Assembly (NCBI GenBank): GCA_031771865.1
Contig: JASISA010000026.1
Location: forward strand, 1,860,001 to 1,924,000
Length of the DNA stretch: 64,000 nt
Source of the DNA: Nothophaeocryptopus gaeumannii
Taxonomy: Eukaryota; Ascomycota; Dothideomycetes; Mycosphaerellales; Mycosphaerellaceae
Reading direction: 5' to 3'
This document shows positions 33,847-44,980 of this stretch, one piece after another (the stretch's first letter is position 1; the number at the start of each line of letters is the position of its first letter). A program made the position numbers and the translations under genes. The notes under the pieces were generated by a model. It ran no database searches, was not told the DNA's origin, and saw only the letters and a list, made by a program, of their open reading frames with translations.

Positions 33847-34771
33847 TTTTGGCGAGTGATCTTGGCTATCCGCTTTGTTCTCGGTTGTGAGAATTGGATT
33901 GTAGGCTGTGGAAGTGCTATGCGAGAGGAGAGTGTTCTTGGGTGAAGTGGTAGCAGTTGTGGATGGTTTGTGTGAATAGTGTATGCAAGCAGATTGTGTG
34001 AGCAGAGTGCACTTGGCTGGTTGTGTACCAAATGTTGATGAAGGAGATCAGGAGAAAGTGGCCAGAGGCGCGGCTTATATCCTTTCTCACAACGGAAATT
34101 TTCTGGTCAAGCTGCTCTGCACTGCCTGCTTTCTCTGGCTGACGAGCTCCAACATGCAATGGGAATGAGTGGTCGAAGAGCATTGTCCTCAAGTGCAGAT
34201 CAACCGAAACCATGGCTGCGATGAGGACATGACTCCTTGGTCACCTCGTCCAGTAAATGCGTCTTGACCAGTACTAGTAATCCAGATGATACTTCGCAGC
34301 TTCTCCGGACGATTCGGTGCATTCTGCGGTCCATAACAGCATTCGGTCGATGAATCAAACAAGGTGGTAAGCGCGGAGCATACCTCCTAAACGTCGTGCC
34401 AAGACTTCCCAGCCTGAGGTGATAGAGTACATCTGTGCAAAACCTGACTGAACGAGATGCTATGCCGTTTGTCGCGTCACTTCCTACTTGCTTGGTAAGT
34501 GACTTGAGGAGAAGATCAGCTCATGTTTAGATTTCCTGACAGAGAACAGCAGATACGAGTTGCGCGCCGCACCAGTTTCATCAATTGGAAAGGTGGAGCA
34601 GACAAGAGAAACATAACCAGACTGTTGCTGGTACTTACAAGGCTACGAACAACCAAGACCACATGCTTGTGTCGCGCCCGAACTCCACCTATCCCATATG
34701 CACAAAATCCTGTACTCCTCATACACATCATTCATTATGCAGATATCAGCTTGCTTCCTTCATGTATGCAT
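33847..34771. other. Intergenic, no supported gene
   Basis: Upstream of the interrupted secreted-protein gene and downstream of the PMP3-like gene. No domain or repeat recognised. Confidence 0.5.
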
Positions 34772-35290
34772 CTATGGCCCTTGAATCTTGTGATCGCCTG
34801 TCGCTTGCTGGTACGTCGGAGGAGGGGCATCGTCGCTAGGTCCAGCTTGCGCGGGCTGAACAGGTGCGGGTTGCGGCTGGGGTTGCGCTTGTGGGAACTG
34901 CGCATTCGGCGTGGACTTGTTCACTGTGCCATAGCCTCGTTGGCCTCCCTGCCTTGCAGCCGGTGTTGGGGGTGCGTATTGGGGCTGTCCAGTGGTTTGG
35001 ACGTAGTAGTACGTGACTGTACCTCTTTCGGGGTCTTGCTGGTGGAGCTGCTCGTATGTCGGGTCGGGCGTGATTGCTATGATATACCAAGCGTGTAGGA
35101 GCCCGGGCAAATATGCCAGACCTAGTAGACTGTCAGCGTGAAGAGTCGAGTAACGTATGGTCGGAGCAAACATACAACAGAGGAGGATGTTGATCAGACT
35201 GTCGGCGCTGCAGACGCCTCGCTTGACCCAGACGGCGAGCGGCGGGAAGAGGATGGCGAGGAAGCCGAGGAAAATGTCGCTGCCGCACAT
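34772..35290 (-). CDS. PMP3/UPF0057-family membrane proteolipid with long tail
   Basis: Two exons, 35290-35176 and 35121-34772, with a 54-bp intron, give 154 residues. Two closely spaced membrane helices (IFLGFLAILFPPLAVWV and, after splicing, LINILLCC-LAYLPGLLHAWYIIA) define the UPF0057/Pmp3 family. These tiny plasma-membrane proteins affect membrane potential and salt tolerance. Family members are often only 50-60 residues. Here a cytoplasmic tail of about 95 residues, rich in Gln, Pro and Ala and with a PPPTYQQ motif near the end, follows, as in several filamentous fungi. The acceptor TAG at 35122 is chosen because it alone keeps phase. Confidence 0.88.
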   Translation of the reverse strand: MCGSDIFLGFLAILFPPLAVWVKRGVCSADSLINILLCCMFAPTIRYSTLHADSLLGLAYLPGLLHAWYIIAITPDPTYEQLHQQDPERGTVTYYYVQTTGQPQYAPPTPAARQGGQRGYGTVNKSTPNAQFPQAQPQPQPAPVQPAQAGPSDDAPPPTYQQATGDHKIQGP

Positions 35291-35593
35291 GACTGGTACT
35301 GGTATCGATGCGTATCTGGTGCAGCCGTTGGGGAATTGTTTGCGGACAAGAAGGAGAGACAGAGAACGAAGTGTCGTGAATGTTGCCGCCTTAACCCTCT
35401 TGCCCTCGTGACAGTGGCACCTTCCAGCTGCCGCGCCACAATGACGACGATCCCGAATCCGACCAGAAGGCGCGCCACACCTTCACTTTCAGGGATCATC
35501 GCAAACAGCGGACGAGGACTTCACTCCTGCAAAAGCCAAGCATCGCAACGTCGAAAGCACTGACATGACAACAAACACCACATCTCGATAGCA

Positions 35594-36556
35594 ATGCAGG
35601 CAGACCGACGGCGCATCAACGCGCCCGCTGGAGGGACAGCACCACCAGCCTTTGCAGCACCGCCAAACGAAAAGATCGAATGGCCCCGCCGAACACGAAA
35701 GCCAGACGAGCACCGCAAAATCTTCCTACGAACTGGAATTGTCCCAACTGCGAGCGGCAGCGCCTATTATGAGATATCGCCAGAGCCATCAGCAACCTCA
35801 AGCAAGTACATTACGCCGACATCTTCCAACCTGAAAATCACATGTACTGTCCATGGACCACGTCCTCTGCCACGAAATGCAGCCTTCAGTCCGAATTTGC
35901 TCCTGACAACGCATGTGAAATTTGCGCCATTTGCTACTCGACAAATGCGAGGTTACGTTCGGGACTCTAGCGAGCGAGACTTGTGTGTTCACTTGGAGAC
36001 TGCTTTGCGTGGCGTGATCATTGGTGACCGTTGGCCCAAGAGCGGATGCGAGGTCGTCATCACCGTTCTTGAGGGCGAGGAAGACGGCTTCTGGGCTGAC
36101 GCTTCTGAAGGCGGCAAATCTGGAGGCTGGGGCATGATGAGTGTTCTCGCCGGCTGTATCACTGTCGCAAGTGCTGCCATTGCAGATGCTGGTATCGACT
36201 GCGTTGATCTGGTCTCGGGTGGCGTGGCGGCGCGTGTTGGCGACGAGTCCGACGCCGCCGCCGAGCACATTCTGGATCCTTCGCCCTCGGAGCAAGACAT
36301 CAAAGCTGCATGTGTCGTAGGCTACTTGCAATCTCGAGATGAGATCACCGAAATGTGGATGAAAGGGGATGCTGGAATGAATACGGAGTCTCTCATTGAC
36401 AATGCCGTCAAGGCCGCTATCTTGACCAGAACAGTGCTTGCAGATGCTGTCAAGGAAGCTACAGAATTGAAGCTCAACCAGCAATCCGAGACCGCCAACG
36501 GCGCTGCTCCACCACCCGCCAAAAGCAAAGGCAAGGACGTTATCATGACTGGTTAA
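35594..36556 (+). CDS. MTR3: Exosome complex subunit MTR3 (RNase PH-like)
   Basis: Single exon, 320 residues. One RNase PH domain spans about residues 35-300, as in the catalytically inert ring subunits of the RNA exosome. The N-terminus is Arg/Pro-rich with RPDEHRKIFLRTG-like start-of-domain sequence, and a conserved Ala/Gly-rich core (GCITVASAAIADAGI) follows. No residues for phosphorolysis are evident, as expected for a ring scaffold. MTR3 is preferred over RRP41/42/43/45/46 from the N-terminal pattern and length; confidence in the family is higher than in the exact paralogue. Confidence 0.82.
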   Translation: MQADRRRINAPAGGTAPPAFAAPPNEKIEWPRRTRKPDEHRKIFLRTGIVPTASGSAYYEISPEPSATSSKYITPTSSNLKITCTVHGPRPLPRNAAFSPNLLLTTHVKFAPFATRQMRGYVRDSSERDLCVHLETALRGVIIGDRWPKSGCEVVITVLEGEEDGFWADASEGGKSGGWGMMSVLAGCITVASAAIADAGIDCVDLVSGGVAARVGDESDAAAEHILDPSPSEQDIKAACVVGYLQSRDEITEMWMKGDAGMNTESLIDNAVKAAILTRTVLADAVKEATELKLNQQSETANGAAPPPAKSKGKDVIMTG

Positions 36557-36613
36557 AGCGATTGCCTGGGGAGTTCATACGCATTTGAGCAGGCACATCC
36601 ATCCCGAACCCCA

Positions 36614-37075
36614 TCATCCACAAATCCAGACAATCTCCTCGCTCCACAGCAATCTGAAGGCCACCGAAAGAGTACCTTCCCGTACCGGCACCCGCTCTTT
36701 GCCCAGCGCCCTGTACAGCTTCCCAAGCATCGAATGTGCGTCTTCCAGGTTGAAGAAAGAGTATTGGGGATCGATCTGGATATCGTGTATAGCCAGTCGT
36801 CCCGCAAGACCAATGGCTCGGAGCCAGAAGACCAGAAGATGGACGGGAGTTCCTGGCCGCATCAGAAATTTGTTGTCGGAGAAGTACATCGCCATCGCTT
36901 CCGTTCGAATCTGGCGGTTTGTCTGGAGGAGCGGCGGAGGTGACCAGAGATGCCATTCCATAGTGTCTGCCAGGGCGACCGGTTCTGCTTCAATCAAGAC
37001 TTGCCGATATATGATGTTTCGAAGCTCTGGAGGCAGGCCGAGCAGCCGCGATGCCAACGACATGCTGTGCAGCAT
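36614..37075 (-). CDS. Small F-box-like ('LPPELRNIIY') protein, family copy A
   Basis: Single exon of 153 residues from ATG 37075; a second ATG at 37063 is equally usable. The N-terminal LLGLPPELRNIIYRQVL helix is followed by an LLQTNRQIRTEAMAMYFSDNKF segment. This is the pattern of a large ascomycete family with an F-box/2EXR-like helical start. Molecular function is unknown; if F-box-like, it could contact Skp1, but this is inference. It is the most divergent of six related sequences clustered at 36.6-42.0 kb. Its 3' end lies 57 bp from the convergent MTR3 stop. Confidence 0.65.
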   Translation of the reverse strand: MLHSMSLASRLLGLPPELRNIIYRQVLIEAEPVALADTMEWHLWSPPPLLQTNRQIRTEAMAMYFSDNKFLMRPGTPVHLLVFWLRAIGLAGRLAIHDIQIDPQYSFFNLEDAHSMLGKLYRALGKERVPVREGTLSVAFRLLWSEEIVWICG

Positions 37076-38079
37076 GAGTACCTGTTTCTGTCTAATCTCA
37101 CGTCTTCTGACACGAACACAGCGGCCTTTATCAACTTCTGTCCTCCGAAGACCTTTGACCTGTAGATTTGCAAGCCGACGACCGAGGGACGCGGCTTAAA
37201 CTCTGTAGCCTCTGTTCCTGCATACCGGGTCCTCCACCCGATGTGCACAGACACCTAAAAGCTCTTGGCATGCGACAAGTTCCAACACAACCACCTTCCA
37301 CCCACAAAAGATGAGTAAGACGACGTAGTTCATCTCGGCGACTCCGACGGCAACCTTACCACAAAGCCCTACGTGCAGGATGTCAAAGTATTCAAAAGAC
37401 CAACCCGAGTTCGAAGCGCAGCGGGAAGGATCGCCGCACCCGGCTTACACTACCGCTACAGGTAACAACTACCATATCTAAATAAATCGGCCGCGTGATC
37501 CATGTCGCGCGACATCCAGATGATGTTTCAAGCAGATCCACGTCTTAGGTCTACCGTGTCTTCGCAATGACTACACTCACCGGTGCAGCTGGCACTTGGC
37601 CGTGTCTACTCAATTTGCAAGCAATGGCCGCATCTCCGACGGAGGATGCTCTGGCGCCCAGCATACTGCTTTCAAGAGCCTTTGAGAGTGCGTGCGCGGC
37701 TACAGTTCTCAGCTCCGAATCGGGAAGAAAGAGTCCTGCAGCTTCATTTCACGCGAGCAGCTGCTTCTGAGCCGAATGACACTTCCGATGTAGCCGCTGT
37801 TGCCAATGCCTCACTACTCTGAAGCTCTTCATGCGCCCGAGAGGGTCTACATTAGGACGCTCGCCTCAATACTCTTTCTCTCAGCTTCATCGATTCCAGG
37901 ACTTTGGTGCATGGCAATGCTTCTGCAGGCTTCTGGAAATCGAACGATAACGATCAGTTCGCGCGGCTCTGAATCGCAGAAGCAAGTACTGCTGAGACAA
38001 GACTATCCCATTCTAGCATCACATGGCCGTCTATTTCGATTCGCCTCTGCGCCGCAATCAGTACTTTGTTGAGTCATCG
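37076..38079. other. Intergenic, no supported gene
   Basis: About 1 kb without a supported gene. A 67-codon plus-strand frame at 37567 has no recognisable domain. Confidence 0.4.
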
Positions 38080-38559
38080 CTATGCTGTCCACCTCACCGA
38101 TTCTTCCCTCGGAACACCAATAGCCTCCGCCAGGCAACCGAACCCAGTCTGACGGAGACTATGCACCGGCGTGTCCAACCTGGGCCCATTTGAATTCGAG
38201 TGGAAGTTCCAGAACTGGTTTGCGTAAACCAACCGGATGTGTTGCATTCCAGCCAGCAGGTATCGAGACTGACGCTTGAAGAACTCAGCGCACCAAACTA
38301 GGGCACCGGGCAACACTGATTGAAAGAAGAAGACCGTGTTGGAGAAATAGCTTTCCACGTACATTCTCCGGGAAGTGCGGTCGACTCTCATGAGATGCAG
38401 CCGCTTTATCGGGATCCTCTGTTGGTTATATGGGCCCGTGACGTAGCGGTAAGCTGGTGCCGCCGTGAAGACTTCATTGTAGATGATGTCGCAAAGCTCC
38501 GTTGGAAGGTTCTGCACCAGACGCCTCAGCTGTAGCGTTTGGTCCTCGAGGTCGGCCAT
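38080..38559 (-). CDS. Small F-box-like family protein, copy B
   Basis: 159 residues from ATG 38559, selected because the family's start (short acidic leader, then QLRRLVQNLPTELCDIIY) aligns there; the frame is open further upstream. Family landmarks: LPTELCDIIYNEVFTAAPAYR, then a LMRVDRTSRRMYVESYFSNTVFFF segment. It is divergent from copy C (starts 258 bp apart), which has the same layout. Function unknown. Confidence 0.62.
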   Translation of the reverse strand: MADLEDQTLQLRRLVQNLPTELCDIIYNEVFTAAPAYRYVTGPYNQQRIPIKRLHLMRVDRTSRRMYVESYFSNTVFFFQSVLPGALVWCAEFFKRQSRYLLAGMQHIRLVYANQFWNFHSNSNGPRLDTPVHSLRQTGFGCLAEAIGVPREESVRWTA

Positions 38560-38816
38560 GATGGTCACTCTTCGGATTGTGCAGACTCTGGAGTACAACT
38601 CGAGGTGTGGCAATTTCTTACCCACTGCTGCGAGAAAGAATGGTAGATGGCCCGAGCTAGCAAAGCTACAAATCTCAGTCTTGACACTTTGAACTCTTGG
38701 AGACGACTCAAACATCATGACTCGCGGCGCATGATACATCAGGCGCGTTCAACCATAATCTCTCGAGCCTCAAAGCATCGCAACACTCTTGTCGAGGATT
38801 GCAAAACAAATCCGCC

Positions 38817-39389
38817 ATGGACACCGAACAACTCCGCCGAGGTATGCAGACCCTATCGCAAGAGCTCTACGACATGATTTACAACCATGTCTTTACCGCA
38901 CCAAAATGCTACCGCATCGTCCGCGTCCACAGCGATCAATCCGCTGGGTTACCCACTCATCAACTGACCTGCGTATCCAGATCTTCTCGGAACCAGTACC
39001 TACAATCTTATTACGCAAATAGTGTCTTCATCACCTCGAAGAACACGATTACCGCATTCTTGTCAGCTTTGCCCTCCGTTCAAAGCACCCATCTACAGCA
39101 GATCCAAGAAATCAAATACCGATGGCCAATCTGGGCAAATGATCCAATTGTGGTTGCGAACGCGCAGCAGCAGACCGAGCGCTTCGTGCGCTTCCACGCC
39201 GAATCGGAACATCTAGTGAGCGTGGTCAAGCTGGCAGTGGGCATGGACGTAAGGGACTTTTTGCATCTTGGACTGCGCGTCTACTGGCCACGGAATAAGG
39301 ACGAGTGGAGGGGCTTTGTGCTCGAGAGAATTGGTCGGATGGTCATCGAGATGGACGAAATCTTTGGAGAGAGACCAGTGGATGTCTAA
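38817..39389 (+). CDS. Small F-box-like family protein, copy C (complete)
   Basis: 190 residues from ATG 38817; upstream in-frame codons begin with TTG and are not used. It carries the family signature SQELYDMIYNHVFTAPKCYR, then LTCVSRSSRNQYLQSYYANSVF, and a C-terminal segment (VVKLAVGMDVRDFLHLGLRVYW) missing or damaged in several relatives. It is the best full-length reference in the cluster. Function unknown. Confidence 0.68.
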   Translation: MDTEQLRRGMQTLSQELYDMIYNHVFTAPKCYRIVRVHSDQSAGLPTHQLTCVSRSSRNQYLQSYYANSVFITSKNTITAFLSALPSVQSTHLQQIQEIKYRWPIWANDPIVVANAQQQTERFVRFHAESEHLVSVVKLAVGMDVRDFLHLGLRVYWPRNKDEWRGFVLERIGRMVIEMDEIFGERPVDV

Positions 39390-40035
39390 AAGTGTGGCGT
39401 TGGCGAGGAAGCTCAATTACCCGGGACGGAAGGACTGGAAGTGACGAGACCGGTGCGAGAGTGGGTTGGAGATTTCTCGACCGGCTTCATTGTGGAGCTC
39501 TGAGGTATGCAAGGAAATGGGATGATGGTTTTACGAGGGGGTTCTTGACGAAATGAGGTGATTATGGAGCGCTTGTCTACGACACACAGAGCGCAGAGCT
39601 TATAATCGAGACGGAGAAGGTATGCAGAATGGCAAGTAAACCGATTTCTCATATAAATAATGTCACGATCTTCTCCTCCGGTGGCCCAAGACAATAACCT
39701 CCTGGCGCTTCATCCGGACGCTTGGTATTTGTATCAAATCCAGCGAAGGATCCTCACCTCCTGTCGCAATGCTCAGTGGTGAGAGCAATTCGCTTCGATC
39801 ATCTCCTCCGCAGTTCAAGCCAGCAGTACCCTGGCAATTCACTCGGCAGCTCCACGTCTGTATAGAAGTCAGCAACGCAACCTCGCACTCTGCGCGCATC
39901 TCAGTGAAGGCAACTCACTTCAACGATCGCGACTCTCGATCGCCTAAATCGCCGCCAAATCGACGAGCTGCATTCTACCGCATTCCCTCTCAAAATACGG
40001 CTCGTCAGCAAACATCCAAAGTGCCTCCCCTTGTC

Positions 40036-40552
40036 TCAGTACCCCGGGCTCCTTCCTTCACTCTCAAACATCGTCTTCAACTCTCCCTCCCCAGCATCCT
40101 CATACTCACCCAGTAAAACCATCAAAACCCCTCTCATGCTGAAGTACTTGCGACAGGAGCGATCAGCCGCATGTCTCGAGCCTCGAAGAACCGGTTAATC
40201 TTCCCCGATTATGCCGAGCCAGTGCCTAAGCTTGTAATTTATGTCGAAGTGAACGATGAAGATGGAGTTGGTAAAGTAGGAGGTCAGGTAGCTCTCGACT
40301 GCGTGGGAGGTTAGTGGCAAGTAGAAGAGATATGTTTGGGTCAGGGGCTTACGGGATGAACGGTCGACGTGTGCGAGGTGCGGGAGGGCGGTTGAGGGGT
40401 TGCGGAAGCTGCGTTGGACGGAGGGAGCGGTGAAGACCTGGGTGTAGATGTCGTCGTGGAGTGCTTGAGGTAGAGTGGAGAGGTCGCGGTTGAGTTTGGG
40501 CGGCTGTGAGCCTGGTGCTCGAGGCCGCGGTGGGAGGAGTGGTTTCGGCGGA
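40036..40552 (-). pseudogene. F-box-like family, copy D (broken)
   Basis: An ATG at 40552 opens a short Pro/Thr-rich frame. The family signature (LPQALHDDIYTQVFTAPSVQR ... HLAHVDRSS) reads in a different frame, so a frameshift lies near 40500. A plausible intron (about 40305-40360) leads to YLTSYFTNSIFI. TAA then interrupts at about 40205, before further family-like sequence to 40036. Confidence 0.55.
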
Positions 40553-40680
40553 CATCTTCGCGGTCTTGGTGGATGATTGTTGTTGTTTGGAAAAGTATGT
40601 TCAGGAGAGTTCTTGGAGCGCAGTGGAAATTGCTGGAAGTGTTTGGGCTGTGCTTTTGAGTTGAATGTGGGTCGAGGCGG

Positions 40681-41243
40681 TCATATGAAATGCTTGGCGC
40701 TGGTGTTGCTCCAGATCTCCCACTCGTCTAGGACATGGTAGCCGCTGAGGGGCTGTGAGAGCTGGCAAGATCTCAGTGTGATTTCGCCAAGTGTAGTGAT
40801 TCCTCGACTTACCTCGTCCCCAAACTTGACCCCCACTGCATGAACCGCGGCTTCGGGGGCTCCGCAGCTCAACAAAACGCCACCCAGCGAGACCGTCACG
40901 AGCTCCCGTGACTCTGAGAGTCCGTAGGAGAGTCAGGCTTGATGACATCAGTGATATACCACAAATTCTGGACCATAGTACGGCGTGAAGGACAAATGCG
41001 GTGTAGCCAGGCGTAGAAGTCGTATGTGTTACGCCCGAAGAAGATCGAGTTGAGAAAGTAGCTGTTTGCGTATTTCATCCTCGATGCACGATCGACGTGA
41101 AGCAGACGCGGTATTCACGTGTGTCTCTTGCGGACTCGGCGGAATGCAGGAGGCGTGGTGAAGACTTCGCTGTATATGTTGTCGTATAGCGCTTTTGGGA
41201 GCAACTCAAGGCCGCGGCGGAGCTGCAGCGGGTCGTTCGCCAT
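40681..41243 (-). pseudogene. F-box-like family, copy E (broken)
   Basis: ATG 41243 starts a leader plus LELLPKALYDNIYSEVFTTPPAFRRV. A TGA interrupts at about 41115. The same frame then resumes with LLHVDRASRMKYANSYFLNSIFF. A frame change near 40900 is needed to reach the C-terminal part (LVTVSLGGVLLSCGAPEAAV) ending at 40681. Two lesions, so a pseudogene. Confidence 0.65.
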
Positions 41244-41427
41244 ATTCGAAGTGGCGAGGTGGACGTTGCTGTCGAGGTAGGTGCGAAGGAGAAGATTATG
41301 AGTTGTGCTTAGTGGATGTTCGAACATCTACAGTTAAACTTTGATCGCTAACCGAAGCGGGCCGAGACCAACTTTCACATGCGCGCCTTGCCTCTCGTTT
41401 CTCCTGCGACCCACCTGCACCTTTCAC

Positions 41428-42038
41428 CTATATCTGCCACGCTGAGCTACTTTTCTTCCATTGTCTCGTTCTCGGGCTCCAAGGTCTCTGGAGAGCCCTA
41501 GTCCCAGCTCCCAACGCCAGACACTCTACGGCCTCTTCTGGTACTGCATCACTGTTAGCACACAGCACTGGTATCTCCAAGAAAGCATTGAACCCTGCTG
41601 CATTGTAACTCCGAACGCAGAGCATGAGGGCACCTATAACGCCATCGCACACATTGCTTCGAATAGTCTGCACTACGGAGCGCTGGAGTTCTCTCTTCGA
41701 TGATCTCTTCCAGATCTTGTCATCTGGCACATATCAAGCCTCTCGTACCAGACCCCTGCAGTCTGGCGGCATGACCAGAAGCCAGGACGTGAACATTTCT
41801 TGTATCAAGAGACGAAAACGAAATTGCCGTAATAGCTAGTCGCGTAGTTCATTCTCGATGCGCGAACGACATGGAGCAGGTGTGAGGGCCGCAGTCTGTG
41901 ACTTGGGATTGGTGACTTGAGCTCGTGGTATGCACCGTCTGGGACGGTGAAGGTCTCATCGCGAAATTCGTCGTAGAGCTCTTGGGGTAGTATTTCGAGC
42001 AGCTGACTCAGGCGTTCGCTTGTGATGGTGGTAGCCAT
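41428..42038 (-). pseudogene. F-box-like family, copy F (broken)
   Basis: ATG 42038 begins the leader and LLEILPQELYDEFRDETFTVPDGAY, then LHVVRASRMNYATSYYGNFVF before TGA at 41805. Family-like sequence (WLLVMPPDCRGLVREA, TGA, YVPDDKIWKR and a C-terminal part) continues in another frame to 41428. At least one frameshift and two stops. Confidence 0.6.
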
Positions 42039-42350
42039 GGCTTCGATGTTGACTTTGTAGGTTGATATCTTCGACTTTAGTATTGAAGCTAGGGTTATGG
42101 CGGTGTTTTTAAGACTCGTGCTTTGCTTGGCGACGCAGGTGAAGTGAGAGGTCTGTGACAAGACATATGAACTGCCCTGCTTGCTTGAAGTTTTCACATG
42201 TTTTTTTACTTCACCTGTCCGTCATCACCTTCATTCTTGAAGAGACAAAGTTCAAGTTCACTCTCGAAGTCAGCAATGACACTCTCTTCAAGCGAACGGT
42301 TTTCCACACCAGAACTCCCTCAACTCAGCCAACGACTTCAGCAGACAAGC

Positions 42351-43016
42351 ATGGCTAACAACGTACCATCCATTGAAAGCCTGATGCAGTAAGTTCAATA
42401 GATGCCAATAACTCTATGACCGCGTCGCAGCTCACATTCTTCAGGGACCTTCAGTTAGACCATCTCGTCAAGATCATCCTCGGCCCAGTCAATGAACCAG
42501 AAGCGCCGCTTTACGTACAGCAGAAAGCTTTGGAGGAAGTCAGCGACTGATTTTCGAAAGTCTTTAAAGACGATTGAATCATCGAAGGTCAGACAGCTAG
42601 CGTCAATTTTCCAGACGACGATCCACAGGCCTGGAAGGTTCCCAGTCTTCTGGATCCTTCACCGCACTCTCCCAGATGAGTTGAAGGGTGGCACGAGCGC
42701 TAGTGCAAAAGTATCTGCGATGTGCTGGGTGCTTGGAGACAAGTACGCTGTCCACGGTTTCAAGGATGAGCTCATAGGAGCGCTGCTCAAGCTCCATGAT
42801 ATTAGTTCCTTCTCGTTCAAGGAGATCAAAGAGCTTATGGACATCGTGCCACGCGACTCGAAGCTGATGGCATTGCTGGCCGAACGCGTCGCTCAAAGCC
42901 TGAAGTCCGGGCGTCCGATGATGGATGCGGCCATTTTCGACGGCACGAACGGATTCTGGAAGGCTCTGTGCCCGGCGATGCACGACCTTGACGCCGATGA
43001 GGCTTATTTCACATGA
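42351..43016 (+). pseudogene. BTB/POZ-domain protein, broken
   Basis: ATG 42351 opens a short exon; a GT-AG intron (about 42389-42445) leads to DLQLDHLVKIILGPVNEPEAPLYV, the start of a BTB/POZ domain. The frame then meets TGA at about 42547 and TGA at about 42574 while BTB-like sequence continues (FSKVFKDD ... IIEGQTASVNFPDDDPQAW). A frameshift near 42640 moves to the frame that carries the rest (VSAMCWVLGDKYAVHGFKDELI) to a stop at 43016. The second TGA would be a single G-to-A change from Trp. Confidence 0.7.
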
Positions 43017-44284
43017 TCGGCTTCGTGGCGTTGGGGAAAGCCAGGATTTCACTTAAAACTCAGAGGCAAAAAGCGTTCACCGGCGACCTTGGGTTGTTGA
43101 AGTTCCGATTGCACGAAGCCCTTCTGTGCACGACTTTCATTTAACAGCAATTCCTGCTCCACTCTCCCCCACATCAGTTCGTCCGGAAAGTCCTCGGAGG
43201 ACACCAAAGAGATGGCAGAGCCCACTGGAAAGATTGCATGGTCGTGGAGCGATCACATCTTCTGGGCGTGATTGAGGACGTTCAGCGTACATGCGAAGAA
43301 CCATCACCAGAGTGGAGTCCGGCTGCCCAGAATCCAGGTTCTCAAGCCGAGGAAGCTTTAACAGCTCTTTTGAGAGCTTTCGAAGAAGTCTTGGGAGCGG
43401 TGTGGTACACCTTGCTTGTGATGGACCCTCAAGGTCTAGTCACGAATGCATACTCGAAGTAGACGGACGATTCCAGACAGTTTGATAGATTGAGATGAAG
43501 TTGGAAAGTTAGCTCGAGGAGTAAAAGAACACCCGGGATAGGTTTGTTGAACCCTAGCAAATCACTTAGCACGGTCGTAGCCGGGGACGCAGGCGCAATA
43601 GTGAACTCTGGTGTCCGACTGGCCTAAGCACAAGCCGATTCAAGAGGCATTCGAGCAACCGTTCCCTTCTCCCTTGGAGACTCGCGAAAGCTATTATCCT
43701 AATATGAGCGCTTCCAAGATTGCTTGCAATAGGGTTCAAATCAGCCCAAAATTCAGGTGAGGGCAAGCCCTGGATGGACACGGTCAAGCTGATGGGATAG
43801 GAAGCGATGCCTGCTTCTGGTTTCGATTACCGCAAAGCTGTTATCTTCTAAGGCTCAAGAAGGTAGCCACCGAGGCCTTAGTCCGTAAGATTATGCACCG
43901 ACCACGACAAACCCTCCGATGTTCGAACATGCCGTGAGCTGGATGCGGCTGCGAGCGGTGTGTGCACGTAAGTCAGGTCTACTAAGCATCGAGGCAGCGG
44001 CCGTGGTCACGAGAAGAATCCCTTGGGAACGCAAGTTTGGGCGTTGAACTTCACTCGCGACACGATGATGTTGCGATGGCTTGAAAGCTAGTAAGCCGCG
44101 TGAGGATCTCGATAAATCTGCCTGGCCAAGCTTGAGAAAATCGACAATATCGAAAAGCTCCGTGGAGGAGGCGGTTGAGCATTATGACCTGGACTTAAAC
44201 CTGGACCAACAATCCAAAGTTTGCCAATTCATGGTTTTCAGAAACTCCTAGTTCCCAGGGGCAGAGTTCTGATCGGTCCTCATC
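43017..44284. other. Intergenic; one weak short ORF
   Basis: No supported gene. A 74-codon plus-strand frame (43238-43462) is acidic/Ala-rich and could be the remnant of a small protein, but I recognise nothing in it. Confidence 0.4.
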
Positions 44285-44980
44285 TCATGCGTTCTTGCAG
44301 CCGACCGACGTGACACCCTTTGCACAGTTGTCAGTGACTATACTGAGGTCTGTCTCTTGCCTTTATGGAGGACTCACGTTTACATCGACCAGACAATCTG
44401 GATCACTATTGGACCCGCTGCCTCCACCAGTATCTGTTGCTTGGTTGCTGACAGTATCCCCACCGGTGCCGCTAGTAGTGCTGCCCGAATAGACCGTGTT
44501 GCCACTAGTGCTGCCGGTGGTAGTGCTGCCGCTGGTAGTGCTGCCGGTGGTAGAAACAGAGCTGAAGGGATTCCATCCGGTGTCCGAGGGATTGCCGATG
44601 TGCCAGGAGGTGAAAGAAATATCGTCGTGCGAGTTGACCCAGCCATATTGATCAGTATGATCCGCGGAGTACGATCCTCCTGAACATTCTGCGAATAGCT
44701 TCTTGCCTTCAGCCGACTCGCAGAGGTCGTATGGGTTGGTCGAAGGACCCCATTGCTGACTAGTGCTCCAGCTGGTGCTCCAATACGGAACAGGGTAATA
44801 CCCTTCGGATTGGCGCTTGACTATCACTCTTTCGGGGTCTGTTCCGGCTCGTTTGATAGATCTATGTGTGTCCCGAGAGGAATCGCGAGTGATGACGGCC
44901 AGCGCATCTGGAGGAAATATTGGAAGTGCCCAGGCGATATTGACGCAGATAAGAACGGTTAGGAACACTTTGAGCGCCAT
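44285..44980 (-). CDS. Secreted protein with Kex2 sites and Ser/Thr/Gly-repeat tail
   Basis: ATG 44980 starts a typical signal peptide (about 18 residues, cleavage near AWA-LP). Two Lys-Arg sites at residues 43-44 and 55-56 suggest a Kex2-processed propeptide. The mature part has a Trp/Tyr/Ser-rich segment with paired cysteines (CESAEGKKLFAEC). A degenerate repeat of Thr-Thr-Gly-Ser-Thr units follows, over about 60 residues. A 60-bp GT-AG intron (44318-44377, CTGAC branch-like sequence) joins a short last exon (44317-44285) that adds one more cysteine; total 211 residues. If unspliced, the frame ends at 44363. No known domain; a candidate cell-wall or effector-type protein by features only. 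Confidence 0.6.

Noticed and set aside
22490..43016. Stop-codon reassignment as an explanation for in-frame stops
   Set aside because: TAA, TAG and TGA all end normal genes here, and the broken genes also contain frameshifts.
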